A stretch of 64,000 nucleotides of DNA, taken from Dentipellis sp. KUC8613. Its lineage: Eukaryota; Basidiomycota; Agaricomycetes; Russulales; Hericiaceae. Positions 21,516 through 32,874 of the stretch are shown piece by piece. The translations under genes and the position numbers were made by a program. Location of the stretch: assembly GCA_002286715.1 (NCBI GenBank), contig NSJX01000002.1:1486299-1550298 (forward strand), in the 5' to 3' direction. The notes under the pieces are model-generated. The model made no database searches and was not told the DNA's origin. It saw only the letters and a list, made by a program, of their open reading frames with translations. Every line of letters begins with the position of its first letter. Position 1 is the first letter of the stretch.

Positions 21516-24500
21516 ATGTCTGTCCCTGCTCCCCCTCGTTGGATGTCTCCACCCCCTGGTTACGACTCTCGCACGCCAGCAAGAGTGGCCGACACCACCC
21601 TCACGCCATATCTCCAACTGCCACACATCCTATCCCTCACCTGGCTCGCATACCCCATCCTCTCGCTGCTCTTCATCGTGTTCCGCCTCCAATTGTCGTC
21701 GGACTCGGCTCAAACCGCGGTAGACAACGCCAAAGGAGATCTACTTGCAAGTTGCCAGGCTGCACAGCGCGCTGCGTCCTCCACGGCCAGCATGCCACGG
21801 TACATGGCCATCGCTACCAATGATCAAATCGCGGACGCTGTCAATGGCACCATGAACGGAGCGCGCGAAGCGCTCATACTTGCGCTTACCGTCATGGAGG
21901 CTATCATCAATTTTATCGTCGATATCTACCGCTCGACCTTCTTGTGTTTCTTGGAACTCATTGTCCGTGGTGGTCTGTCGTTGTTGATTAGTGCTACTCA
22001 GGAGGTGAGTTTTATCTGCATTCATGATATCATTCATTGACACGTCTGCAGATCTCAAACTTCCTCCAATCGACGTTTAGCAGTATCCGCACGTCCATTC
22101 AGAATGATATTGCAGGGGCGAACAAGCTCATCAATAGCACCATCGCGGGAATCAACAAAGTCAATCCGTTCGGTGATATCAACGCGCCGCAGATTACTGT
22201 GCCCAGTCTAGACTCGTTGCAGAATGTCACTTTGCCGTCGGACTTCTTGGATTCGCTCGAGAAGCTGAACTCGTCTTTGCCTTCCGTGGCCGACTTAAAG
22301 AACAGTATTAATGATCTGTATGTGGCCTTCCTCTATTCTCTTGCAATGCGCCTCTGATTTTATTTTAGCCTTGATACGCCTTTTGAACTGGTTAAGAAGG
22401 ATATTAACGACACCTTCCTTGGTGTGAACTTCAATTCGTCTACACTGACCGTACCCGACCGGAGCGAGCTCTCTTTCTGCGACAACATGGACACCTCTGT
22501 CGTTGACAATCTGGGTCATGACTTGTTGAAGATGGCCGAGATTGGTACTATCATCATGATTGTCCTCGCTCTTCTCCTTCTGGCCGGCCACTCCGCCCTC
22601 GAGTGGTACAAGTGGCGTTGTCTAAAGCAGCATCTCCAGTACACTCGCGAGGCATGGGTTTCCGATCCTACCTTGTACCACTCAGGTCCCGCTTCGGAAC
22701 CCACCGTGAACCTCTCCGATCACAACCTGCTTATGCTCCAAGCCGAGTCTGCTCACCCGCTTCTCACGCGCATTGCCAACCGGATGAGCCAACTCCTTCG
22801 CCTCACGCCTGCCCAGCATATCCATCTGCGCTGGTTCCTGCATTACATCTTCCATCCACCTGCACTCGCCTGCTTCCTCATCGGCTTCTTTGGCATCCTC
22901 TCCGTCCAGGTTCAGCTCTTTGCCCTCGGACCCCTCGAAGCCAAGTACCAGGCGCAAGCTGCCGGAGCCGTCAGCGACATGTCCGGACAGATCTTCACTG
23001 CGGTTAACCAGAGCATGTACAACCAGTCTGCGCTCTACGCCAATGATGTCAACGGGCAGATCAACACCATTCAGACCACGATCAACGGCGGCGTCTTCGG
23101 CTGGGTCAACTCGACCACGACAACGCTCAACGACACAATCAACACGTTCTACACGGATGTGCAGAATGTTGTCGGGACTTTCTTCAACGGCTCGTTCCTC
23201 GAGGAGCCCGCGCAGGAGTTTATTCGCTGCTTCATTGGTTCCAAGGTCGACGCGATCGAGGAGGCACTGACGTTCCTGCACGACAATTTGCACGTTAATC
23301 TCCCCACGATGAACGAGAGTGCGCTCGTCCTTTCCCCGGACCAGGTCAACGAGGCGACGCAGCCGATCGCAGCCGCAGCCGTCGGAGGCGGTGGCGATGG
23401 GAACCAGGGTCTTGTCGAGAGGCTCGTGAACACCTACGTGGAATCCCTCAAGAAGGAGCGAATCATGTTCGCGGTCTTCCTCGGTCTCTGGCTACTCGTC
23501 GTCCTCATGGGCCTCGCCATTGTGTTCTGGCACTCCTATGGCCGCAACTGGATGGAGGCGCACCGCCGGCGCAAGTTTGAGCGCCAGCAGCGTTCCGGGT
23601 TCAATAACATCATTGTGCCATTCCGCGGCGTCGACGAGAAGGGCGCGAACGATGCTCCGCAGGTGTACGAGCCCAAGCCTCCTGGCTCATTCGGGCCCTT
23701 TGACGGCACCCAGGATTACGCGGCGCACAACGCGAACGAGAGCGGCGGAGGTGGCCTCCATCCATTGACGCTCATGTCCAACAAGTTTGGGAAGAGCTTC
23801 GACAGCTTCTTCGACCGTACCCCAGTCGCAGAGGATGCCCCCAACGAGAGTCGCTTCCGCGCGCTCAGCCGCAGGTTTACCACGCGCCGATCCGCTACGG
23901 ACGACTCCGAGAGGCAAGCACGCGACGAACAGGAAGATGCGGATGAGAATCCTGGCTGGTGGAAGCGCGTCACGCTGAGCCTCTGGAAGCCGTCTGGCTC
24001 CAACGCCCCCGGCACCAGCACGGACACGACAAGTAGGGCCTTCGCCGCGCCGCCCCTGCGCAGCTTCCGCCGCGCGCACCGCCCACAGTTGACGATTTCC
24101 ACTGAGCGCGCGTCGTCCATTCGTGATAGCAACCTGCCCGCCATCGAGTACACCTCGCCGAGCCTCGAAAACCACGATCCGCAGCCTCAATCGCGCGGCC
24201 CCGTCTCCGCATGGTCCGTATCTCCCTCGCCCACGCCTGCACCTACGCGCTCCTGGCTGCACGTTCCCCTCCCGGGCCGCAAGTCCACCGTGCCGCCGCC
24301 CGCGCGCCCCATTGTGCGCCGCACGGCGAGCGTGCCGGTCGATGTGGGTGATTCGTTGGACGACTTGTCGGTGTACGCGTCGCCCACGCCACAGAAGGGC
24401 TCGTTCTTGGCTGTACCGCTGCACCACGGACTCCCGTCTCCACCCGGCGCGTATCGGTTTACCAAACCCCAACCGCAGGCGGTGAACCCATTTGTGACGC

Positions 24501-24589
24501 CGTTTGACGACGAGGCAAGAGTGAGGAGTCCAACGACGCCGAGGGACTCGCCGTATGGCAATCCGTTCTCGGGGGGCGTCGCGATCTAG
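21516..24589 (+). CDS. PRM1: plasma membrane fusion protein PRM1
   Basis: Exons 21516-22004, 22052-22317 and 22369-24589 give 991 residues; phases agree at both junctions. The product has the Prm1 layout. A first membrane segment follows [20 protein letters not shown], and a second lies near [19 protein letters not shown] long extracellular region with many N-glycosylation sequons ([21 protein letters not shown]) leads to a third segment, [21 protein letters not shown] fourth is at [20 protein letters not shown], and a last segment, [20 protein letters not shown], is followed by a cytosolic tail of about 350 residues rich in Ser, Pro and Arg. In yeast Prm1 promotes membrane merger of mating cells, and in filamentous fungi also hyphal fusion. 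The tail is much longer than in yeast and may carry phosphorylation sites. Confidence 0.88.
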
Positions 24590-25062
24590 GATGAATGGGC
24601 CTTCGACGATTCGCCAGGTTTGCTTACGACGCGCGATGATACGGTATTCACGTCTAATTTTTGATATCTGGTTTCTGGTTTCTGTCTCGCACGGATACGC
24701 ACGCACTCACGAGCCCGAGTATATATTCTAGTAGTTGCGCTATGCGCCTAGCCTTGCACCACACACCACTGTATTCTTATCGCCATCGCCATACGCTACC
24801 ACGCACCCTCCATCTCTTTTGTCCCCGCTGGTACTCGGACTGTAGCATTTCGCCATCTCTCCCCCTGACCGTCTTTGATGTATAGTAGTTTAGTGCTGAG
24901 TCGTTGTCGTTGTCGTTGAGGTTTAGTTTGATGAAGAGCAATCTTATCAAGTTTGAACTTCACCTGTTCGACGCTTCAGAAGTTAAGAAAGCCGATGCGA
25001 CTTATATTAATTGTGCACTGGAACCGTACGCTGTCCGCTATGCAGAGGCAGTCCGACGAAGC
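24590..25062. other. convergent intergenic region
   Basis: These 473 bp lie between the stop of PRM1 and the stop of the aldo/keto reductase, so they hold both 3' ends. The sequence is pyrimidine-rich on the plus strand around 24740-24860. Nothing else is visible. Confidence 0.45.
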
Positions 25063-26847
25063 TCAAGAGTGGCCCATGATTTTAATCGGCGTGTATGGCT
25101 CTTCAAGATACTTGACCTCTTCGTCAGTGAGCTTCACGTCTACCGCATCTAAAACCCGATCATTATACCTCAGTCAGCTTCGGCTGTCAAGCTGCGCGAA
25201 GACAAACGACATACCAATTAGCCCTTGTAGATTCTCCAGGCTGGACGCTCCGACGACGGGGGCGGAGACGTCTAGAAGGAGATCAGCAACGAGGTCCGTT
25301 ATTCCCCAAGGCGGCTCACTGACGTTCTTTGGCGAGGCACCACGCCAGAGCAACCTGCGCCATCTTGATACCTCTCTTCTTTGCAATCTCTTCAACTCTG
25401 GGAATTCTTGTCAAAAGATGCCTTCGCCAGGCAGGCGATCAGATAAGACGCACCGGCCGATAATTTCCACGGATCCTGGCACGCCCGAGAATGCATTGAT
25501 AAAACTGCCATTCCCTCAGCGAAACCTATCAAGAATGCAGCAGCAGCTGGTGAGACTTACAAGTCAGTTTCGCCGCGCTTGGTGCGCGCGGCGTCGTAGG
25601 GACGAGTGAGAAGGCCACGGGCAAGGGGTGACCAGGGGATAGAGCCGACGCCGAAATGCTGTTCGGGTCGATTCAGTAGAAATCCCTCTAGATGCATAGC
25701 TGATTCACCTTCAAGGTCGGGAACATCTCGCGTTCCTCCTCGCGGTAGATGAGGCTGTAGTGGTTCTCCATGCAGATGAACGGCGTCAAGTTATGCGTGA
25801 GCGCATAATCTGCAGCGACCAGGTCAGCGACTCGATAGAAGCGAACGGATGGGTATTATGGGACAAACTTTGCATCATGTGGAATTGCCAGGCCCAGCAG
25901 GAACTCATTCCGATGTAGCGTGCATAGCCGGCCTTTACGACGTCATTGAGAGCTTGCATCTTTCAGGGGATGAGTGTTTTCCTGCGGTTGAAGAGCCTGA
26001 AGGACATACCGTTTCCTCGATGGGAGTGTTGTAGTCGAAACGATGGCCTAGATTATGGAAGGATATTGAGTAGGTAAATATGGTATTTAATGTAATGGAA
26101 AACCGACACAAAAGAACATCGACGTAGTCGAGCTGGAGCCTCTCCAAGCTGTGCTTCATGGAATCAAAAATGTGCTGGTGGTAATAATAATAAAATCAGT
26201 CCTCGGGAATCGGTGACCGCGATGGGAGTAAAACACACCTTGCGGCTGAGACCATATTGGTTCACATAGCCCATCTGGTCACCTTGTGCCTGTTTATGGA
26301 CTAATAATTCTCCCCCCTTACCGACAATCATAAAAACCTGAGCGACAGACGACAATCAGCACACCATTCCTCAGATGAGCTGCATATTTGGCTCACCTTT
26401 GTAATCACGACGATCTCTTCTCGAGGAAGTTGCAGCGTTTTAATCGCCTTGCCAAGTATGCGCTCAGATCCGCCGTTGGAGTACACCTGTGGGTTGCAGC
26501 TCTCAGTTTCTCAACGCAAGCCATAGGATAATTCCAATGTACGTTAGAGGTATCGAACGTCTGTATGCCGGCGTCATAGCTTTCGATTCAGTGAATCAAC
26601 AAGACGAAGTGTGATAGGAAAATAGCACAACGTACGCCGTCTTGATATGCTTCGTCGCTTCCTCTTCGCCCACGGTCCATTCTTGCCACTTGTTATCGCC
26701 ATAGCTCATAGTCCCAAGAATAATCTTTGAGACCTTGAGACCGGAATTACCAAGGCGAACTAAACCATAGCATGTGTGAGTGATGCGAAAGAAATACAAG
26801 AGGGCGACGACCATACCGTAGCCTACTTTCTTCGGCGACCCAGGCAT
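25063..26847 (-). CDS. aldo/keto reductase (yeast AAD/aryl-alcohol-dehydrogenase-like)
   Basis: About ten short exons join in phase from ATG 26847 to the stop at 25063. Landmarks in order are [20 protein letters not shown], then [12 protein letters not shown] with the catalytic Asp, [16 protein letters not shown] with the catalytic Tyr, REEIVVITK with the catalytic Lys, and [20 protein letters not shown]. After these come [92 protein letters not shown] and [16 protein letters not shown]. These are the marks of the NADPH-dependent aldo/keto reductases related to aryl-alcohol dehydrogenases, which in wood-decay fungi reduce aromatic aldehydes. The substrate is not shown. The gene looks intact, unlike its neighbour on the left of 28.2 kb. 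Confidence 0.87.
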
Positions 26848-27263
26848 GTCAGGTGAAGGTTGGTGGAAGGTTGAGTAACTAGAAGGCTGTTGAATTGGGT
26901 CAGAAAGAGCTTGTTGTCGATGTATCCACACTGCTCGTTCTTTTATACCCGCCAAATGCTCTTCTGTGAGTGGGTCTGCGGGATCAACCCACACCATTTC
27001 CGTTGGCTTGCCCCCTGAGGCTGAGCGATCAACGACGCCGTGAAGTAGTATAAAACACAAGGAAGCATCATCGATATTAGCTTGACGGCACCATTCTGCA
27101 TCCCACAGCGCCAGCTGCTATAGTGTCGGGAGTGAACCGAAAAAGAACATCTGCCCAGCAATCTTGCGCCCGTGCTATCCGAGTGCACTGGGTGTACTTG
27201 ATGGGACGTGTATGTAGTACACCGATCACCGGGCCGTGTGCTCGGATGCAATTGCATCGTTCA
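26848..27263. other. promoter region of the aldo/keto reductase gene
   Basis: These 416 bp lie between the start of the intact reductase gene and the end of the reductase pseudogene. In-frame open sequence continues upstream of 26847, but the family's N-terminal motif begins only after it. No separate gene is seen. Confidence 0.4.
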
Positions 27264-28240
27264 TCAACAAGGTGTTTCAGGCAATGTCTCATCATAGGCC
27301 ACCTCGGAAACCACGTGAATAGCAGCGCGGTACTCAAAAATGTCTCCGATGGTGTTCTGAGTCATATAGGGCTCGTCCAAGTATTGAATGTCGTCGGCAT
27401 CGAGCTTCACCTCCAAAGCGTCTGCTCATGAATTTAGACTCTTTGAAGACATCGTAATAGCAGTCCACTCACCCACAAGATCTAGCAATTTCTCAACGCT
27501 GGTCGCCCCTACGATGGGCGCGGTTACGTCTGTTAGAGGCTTAGGATACGATATTTTCGCCATCGTGGTCTCTTTCTTCTCGGCGAGTTCCTCCACGCTA
27601 TCGACATCGACCATGAGCAAGATACAATCATCATCATCGAGGCTATTTACCGTTTAATAATCTCCTGAGTCGTGGGCCCCACGTTATATTGCTCCAACCA
27701 GCTGGATTGGGAAAGTCAACAGGACGCGCAAGGGAGCGAGTCTTCCCGACGACTCACTAATCGGTTTCCCCGCGAGAAGTCTGTGCACTGGGAAGGCCGC
27801 TGAGGAACCCAGCCGCCAACGTGGACGAAGGTATCATGCCGACACCCAAAGGCTGATGCATCTTCGTCAATCACAGTGTGGAAGAGATAACTGTAGTCCG
27901 ACCGACTGTAGGGACCATCTCACGTCCCTCCTTGCGGTAGATCAGGTTGTAGTGGTTCTGTATATCGTGGGCGATTGCATAATCTGATGATATCGCGTCA
28001 GCGTAGAGTCCCGAAGCCAGTCACAAGAAATGCAGCAAAACATACTTTGCATCGCATGAAATCGTCAGACCGAGCATGAGTCGTGCCGATGTGGCGGGCA
28101 TACTCGACCTTTTCTACATCGTGTAAAGTATGCACCTGTAGGAGCGGTCAGCGTCGCCGCTAAGATTATTATTTTTCGTGTCTTACAGTTTCTCCGATGG
28201 GTGTATTGCGGTCGAATCGATGGCCTACGAATTCGATATT
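27264..28240 (-). pseudogene. aldo/keto reductase pseudogene, 5'-truncated
   Basis: The same exon order as in the neighbouring reductase can be followed on the minus strand. It starts at GHRFDRNTPIGET (about 28230), then EYARHIG, NHYNLIYRKEGREMVPT, GVGMIPSSTLAAGFLSG, RGETD, TTQEIIKR, VEELAEKKETTMAKI, TAPIVGATSVEKLLDLV and LEVKLDADDIQYLDEPY. Upstream of 28240 the exons for the NADPH site and the catalytic Asp, Tyr and Lys are absent. Between ARHIG and the following FHAMQ-like exon end (28055-28085) the frame shifts and a TGA appears. Near 27545 the segment that should follow MAKI, about 10-15 residues in the intact gene, is missing together with its intron. The copy therefore cannot make an active reductase. 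Splice sites are still largely preserved, so the decay looks recent. Confidence 0.75.
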
Positions 28241-29399
28241 AGTTTCGACTGACAACGACAGTAGAATAGAGCCCCCATCAATAGATACGAGGCTGCAGGG
28301 GAGGCAGCGCGCGGGATCAGCCCACACTTGCAATTAGACACCCAAGCGCTACGATGCCGATACGTGATCCACGAAACACGCGCAGCTTTAGAAAGCGAAG
28401 GCTTCGTAATTGACGGGAGCAGTGGGTTATAGAACGGAGAAGCCAGGTGGGCCACGTCATGTAGCAACCGCCCGGGCTCACGGCGGCTCGCGATATGAGC
28501 GCGAACGCCCGTCACGGTAGGAGTTATTTTCTGGATTTCGTGGCCACTTCTAGGCGGCGATGATATTGACGCCAAATCACATGCTAGGATATGATCAGGT
28601 CGGTGCGAGGTAAACTGTCTCATAGGCGACGATCGCCGCGAAAGTGCGGGTGGTGTTGTCTGCAGAATAATATCGTCATAATGAGACTCTCGGAAGTCAA
28701 GAGTGCAGCATCGCTCACAAAGTACATGGTATAACATCGGCGAGTTGTTCCTACACGATAATTGTATGTTCAGGGAGAGGAAGTAAGTCATACGCATACC
28801 ATCAACAAGTAAGCGAGGTGCCAGCGTGTGCCATGCTCGACAGCGATACGATCGTATAAGGCTCTTGAAGTAGCTCAATTATGTCGGGACACATAAATGG
28901 CTTTTGAGTTTGATTCCAGAGCCTCATATCTGGGAAATGCTAGTCAATGATTCCCAGACCGTCGCAACGCGCACTGGCAGTAAGCGTATAAGTGTTGCAG
29001 GATGGGCGTTGGCGCCAGAGAAGACGAGCCGGGCCACTGCCACGGATTCGGACCCGGCATCTAGCGAAATCGGAGCAGATAATTCTCGGATGTTACCGAA
29101 GATCGCCGTCGTCGGCATCGTCATCAAAGATTTCGCTTGAATTAACAGTATTTTGTAGTGTACATCTTCAGACCCCTCGTAGAGGAAAGTGCGATTCAAC
29201 TTTATGTTGCCCGTAATTTACAGCAGTGCACTTCTCCACTTGCTTACAGTCCGTCAGTGAGGGTAAATTTTTCCGGTCCGACTCGGAAGACGTTATTGGG
29301 CCTGTTTTCTTGTCTCGGGAACATCGTCGAGACTTGAATCCTCCTCCAACGTGCACAACCCCCACGAGTCTTGTTACGAACTTACCTTTCACCCTGATA
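28241..29399. other. intergenic region between reductase pseudogene and small-protein copy 3
   Basis: About 1.16 kb. The minus strand has one open frame of 217 codons that overlaps the truncated end of the pseudogene. Its translation is unstructured and no motif is recognised. The last 300 bases before 29400 would be the copy 3 promoter. Confidence 0.4.
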
Positions 29400-29817
29400 A
29401 TGACCGACGTCATACAAATCGCCCCTACCACCGTGCACACTGGTGACTTCCATGTCATTAGTGCCGGAATGAACGCCCAGGTACGACTGCACCTACCTTT
29501 AGACAGACCGGCATTGATCTTGTGGTCGACACCGCCCCTAATTGCGTATGCACAACATCCCCTCCCCCCCAACCCCTTCCAGGGGAATCATTGGTGCACC
29601 CACCTCCACGGCAATGGTACTACCTCGTACCATTACTCTAACGCGTAGGATTCCTGCTTTCAACGGTATCAGCGGTCGCTCTCACCGATACTTCTCCGTG
29701 CCCAGCAATGGGAGCTACTATTACAGCAACCCTGATGGCTCGACCTACTACAACAGTGGTACCGGGTACACCAGGTATACGTCCCCAGCTGGGCATGTTA
29801 CGGAGACCGGCAATTAG
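29400..29817 (+). CDS. small Tyr/Gly/Ser-rich protein, copy 3
   Basis: Three plus-strand exons run from ATG 29400 to the stop at 29817. Exon 1 encodes MTDVIQIAPTTVHTGDFHVI and ends GMNAQ at a complete codon. Exon 2 opens GNHWCTHLHGNGTTSYHYSN. Exon 3 opens NGSYYYSNPDGSTYYNSGTG and ends TSPAGHVTETGN. The first intron ends in a long pyrimidine tract. Exon plan and intron phases equal those of copies 1 and 2. Exon 3 is the most conserved part and exon 1 has diverged almost completely. Product about 84 residues; function unknown. Confidence 0.75.
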
Positions 29818-30778
29818 CTGGGAGGACAAGGACACAAACGTGCGAGTGAATGTATCCGATAGTGCTTCTTGTATCTCCAGGCTCAACGTCTGGTTGTTTG
29901 GTCGATGTGATTGTCAATGTATCGTTATGAGATTCAGTCCGTCGATGAGGTCGAACCTGGCCAGCGAAGCTATGAGAAGCACTGATGAAATAAGACGAGC
30001 AGAGTATTCTGTTAAAGCTCGTAAACCTGCTGTTCGGTATCTAGATGGCCCCTGGTACGGTCGACGAAGACAATAATCGAACATCGCGCACGATCCTCCG
30101 AGTCACCAGGCTCCATTGTTGGCGGCGGCCCACAGATTGAACACCACACAAGTGTTGTGCTGTGCAAGATGCTATTGCTCGTTCAAACTCTTGCCAACTG
30201 CCAGGCATAGAAAGGCTCACCTCTGGTAGGCATTCGATCGAGCATGAAGAGTTGATGCTCTCATCAACCGTACGTCGCATTTGGCGCATATTACGTTACC
30301 GTCGTCTTGTTATCCACGAGATTCTGGTGCTATAGACACCACGGGAGTTATATATATATGCAAGTTCACCCCGCGTCCAACAAAGCGCCGGTGGTCTACC
30401 AGTGTAGCAGGGTAAGTGCTGTGCTTGCAGACGGCTGAGGGAAGCCGCATCCTACCCCACCAGGTGGTGCGTATCTCCGCACCATCAGCGCAGACGAATG
30501 GGATACTTTCGGAAGTTGCCAAAAGGCCTGCCGTGAAGAAGACGAACCGCAGTCGGCTGCGCCGCGCACTGTGCGGAAGGAAGGAAGTGAAATTCGCAGG
30601 GCCTTGACGCGAATTTCGTGTTTCGCGTGGTTTTGAGGTGAAAAGGAATTCACCTTGAATTAACGTTGTAGTGAAAATCACTGGATAACGTAGCGATGAC
30701 AATTGGGGCTATCAGGTCCCATGAAAATCACTTGTTTCATAGTGAAACATTTCATACTAATTACATGAAAATTTCACG
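29818..30778. other. gene-free region ending in a GTGAAA/TTTCAC motif cluster
   Basis: The first 800 bases show no supported gene. From about 30634 the sequence is AT-richer and built of short GTGAAA and TTTCAC words, annotated separately. Confidence 0.45.
30634..30778. repeat. left cluster of GTGAAA/TTTCAC motifs
   Basis: Within 145 bases there are GGTGAAAAGGAATTCACC at 30636, GTGAAAATCAC near 30671, ATGAAAATCACTTG near 30721, AGTGAAACATTTCAT near 30741 and ATGAAAATTTCACGTAG near 30764. Most form imperfect palindromes. A second, larger cluster lies at 33980-34322. The motif density is unlike the rest of the window. Confidence 0.6.
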
Positions 30779-30779
30779 T

Positions 30780-31302
30780 AGCCGCACATCTCAAGCGCGC
30801 ATGCACAAGTGCTCGGGCTCTTGTGCAACTTCGACCGCAGAAAACGAAAAGAACATCGAAATCGACGTGTACGCGCACAGGGGAGTCGCGTGCTGCTCGT
30901 GTCGAGCTCGAGCGCCTCGAGCGCGACGTGTTGCGCGTGGGGCCGGGCACTACATTGAGCCCAGCGGACAGCGGAAAGTCGACCTGGTGCAGCGGGAGCA
31001 CGCCCTTGTCCTTCTCTTCGCAGCCGTACACGAATGCAGGGAGCCCCCTCTCCGTGCCGCTCGTCCGTCGCAGTCGGGCTCCTGTCGCGCGAGACGGGGA
31101 GCGACTTCTGCTCGGCGAGGAAGAGCTTGACATAAACGAGCTTCGCGTCAAAGTGCACCGCCTTGGCGGCGAGCGTCGGTGTCGCAGGCTCGCTCTTGCT
31201 CGCGAGCGCAGCGGGCGCGGTCCGCTCAACGAGGAGGCCGTCCTTGAGCGAGCTCCGGAGGGGTTCGCCAGACTTTTTGCGCAGGAGTGGGCCAGGAGCC
31301 AT
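30780..31302 (-). pseudogene. CBM21 / protein phosphatase 1 regulatory subunit fragment, frameshifted
   Basis: Starting at ATG 31302 the minus strand reads MAPGPLLRKKSGEPLRSSLK, then KAVHFDAKLVYVKLFLAEQK, with the phosphatase-1 docking motif as VHFD. This is the conserved front of fungal Glc7-targeting glycogen regulators, which carry a CBM21 domain. The frame then changes between 31045 and 31065: SPTATDE lies in one frame and LPAFVYGCEEKDKG in the next, with no plausible intron between. A second shift follows near GLNVVPGPT, and the CBM21 domain is not found. The fragment stops at the edge of the GTGAAA/TTTCAC cluster. It is best read as a truncated relic of a gene whose intact copy is outside this window. 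Confidence 0.65.
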
Positions 31303-32874
31303 CGCGGACCCGGGCAGCGGCAGCGCGGAGGTGGAGGTCGCACGGAGCATGTGGACGTGCGATCCCGAGGGGTGTAGTGGTGTCGATGCGGAGCTTGCTG
31401 GCGGCACACGCAGGGCGCTGTGGGTGTGGCGTGTCGTCGTCCGAGTTCGAGTCCGTGGGGCCTGTGAAGCGTGCGAATGGAGGGCGCGCAGGCTGCGCGA
31501 GACGGCGGGCACACAGGGGAGGGGTAGAGCGCACGAGATGGCGCGAGAGGGTGGACGCGCGGTGGGACACGGCACGGCGCCACGACACAGAGGACAGATG
31601 GAGTGCGCAGGCAAAAGAGAGGGCGGTGCGGTGCTGACGAGAGCGTGCGACATGGCGCAGGCAGCGTGAAAAGGAGGGTCGGGCGGCGGGAACGAGCTCG
31701 TGGAGGCGAGTCATTACGCGTGAGATGGTACAGGTGGTGCGACACGACGCAAGAGGGAGGGTGGATTAGCAAGCAGGCGCGTATAGGGGGGACACGCGCA
31801 CAAAGGAGAGGGTGGGACGGCAGTGCGGGGCGCACGGGCGCGACACGGGACGCACGGACGCGACACGGGGCGCAGGAGTGCGACATGAGGCACGCGGGGA
31901 TGAAATGGGGCGGATTGGCGAGGGCGAAGCAGTGCGGTGAGTGCGAGACGGCACGAGCGAGCGCGACACGGGCGTGATACAGGTGCCGACTGTGGTCCAC
32001 ACCGAGTGTGCAGGAGCGCGGGCAGCGACGCGCGGAGCGGATTGCAGCAATTCCTGACCTCCCCCGAATTTAAACTCCTCCTCCTCCTCCTCCTCCTGGG
32101 GAGTGTAGCCTGTCCGACATGTCAGCCATCGACCATCCGTGTTCCGTCTGCTTCATACTCACCGTTGCAGTATTTTGGGCCCGTGTCGAGTGGCCTGCTC
32201 GGCTCCAGGACTGAGTGACGACGTCGGTCGCCGGCTGTGCAAAGCCGAGTAGCGTGCGTGAAATTGCGAATGGGGTGAGTACGGGAGGGCTGAGAGACGG
32301 CAGCAGCGGCAAGGAGGTGTGGGATGTGCAAGGGCGCATAGAAATGAATCCTGCGACTGCACGTATGGAGCGCACAGCGACAGAACACAACGCGGCATCC
32401 TTGTGCGACCGCTGAGCTCTTGCTGCAGTGTTCGCGACGATGCGAGCTGACTTTAATCCGTTGCAGGGCTGCATTTCGTTGGCGTGCAACGAGCGTAGCC
32501 ACCCTTCCCTTCCCTTCCAGATGCCGTTTTTCTGTGCCTCGCGTTCGGGGCTCGCCGCATCCGCAACGACAGAGCAGAACCGGAGGCATGATAAGTTGGA
32601 GGTGGACGGGTTCGAATGGGTAGAACGAGCAGGCAAGTTGAATTTCCACGACTGCTCAATGTCGACTTCATGCAGCTCACGCGACTCAAAGCGGTGCACC
32701 ATCGAGCAAGATGACTGATCTGAGACAAAGCACCCCTACCTATTGTCTCTGCTGACGCCACAGAAATGGTACAATTAAAATAGATGGGCATGGCCCGAGT
32801 ATTGCGCACAAGATCCCCCCTCCAGTACTGTCCTCCCCCCATCGTCTCACTGCCTTTTGGCATCCAGTACATCC
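31303..32874. other. GC-rich low-complexity tract and gene-free DNA
   Basis: From 31303 to about 32040 the plus strand is purine-rich and made of loosely repeated words such as GCGACACGGG and GCACGGACGC. This opens long frames on both strands whose translations are only Arg/His/Pro/Ser-rich. A (CTC)n microsatellite lies at 32075-32097. From 32100 to 32874 nothing coding is supported; the last part would be the promoter of the gene at 32875. Confidence 0.5.
32075..32097 (+). repeat. (CTC)n microsatellite
   Basis: About eight uninterrupted CTC units in non-coding DNA. Confidence 0.85.

Noticed and set aside
28225..28878. A 217-codon minus-strand frame
   Set aside because: It overlaps the truncated end of the reductase pseudogene, does not resemble the missing reductase exons and shows no domain.
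30774..32000. A 408-codon minus-strand open frame
   Set aside because: Apart from the phosphatase-regulator relic at its end, the translation is low-complexity Arg/His/Pro/Ser from a skewed GC-rich tract. I annotate only the relic.
32608..32625. A tRNA-like GGGTTCGAAT word
   Set aside because: No acceptor stem or anticodon arm can be folded around it.
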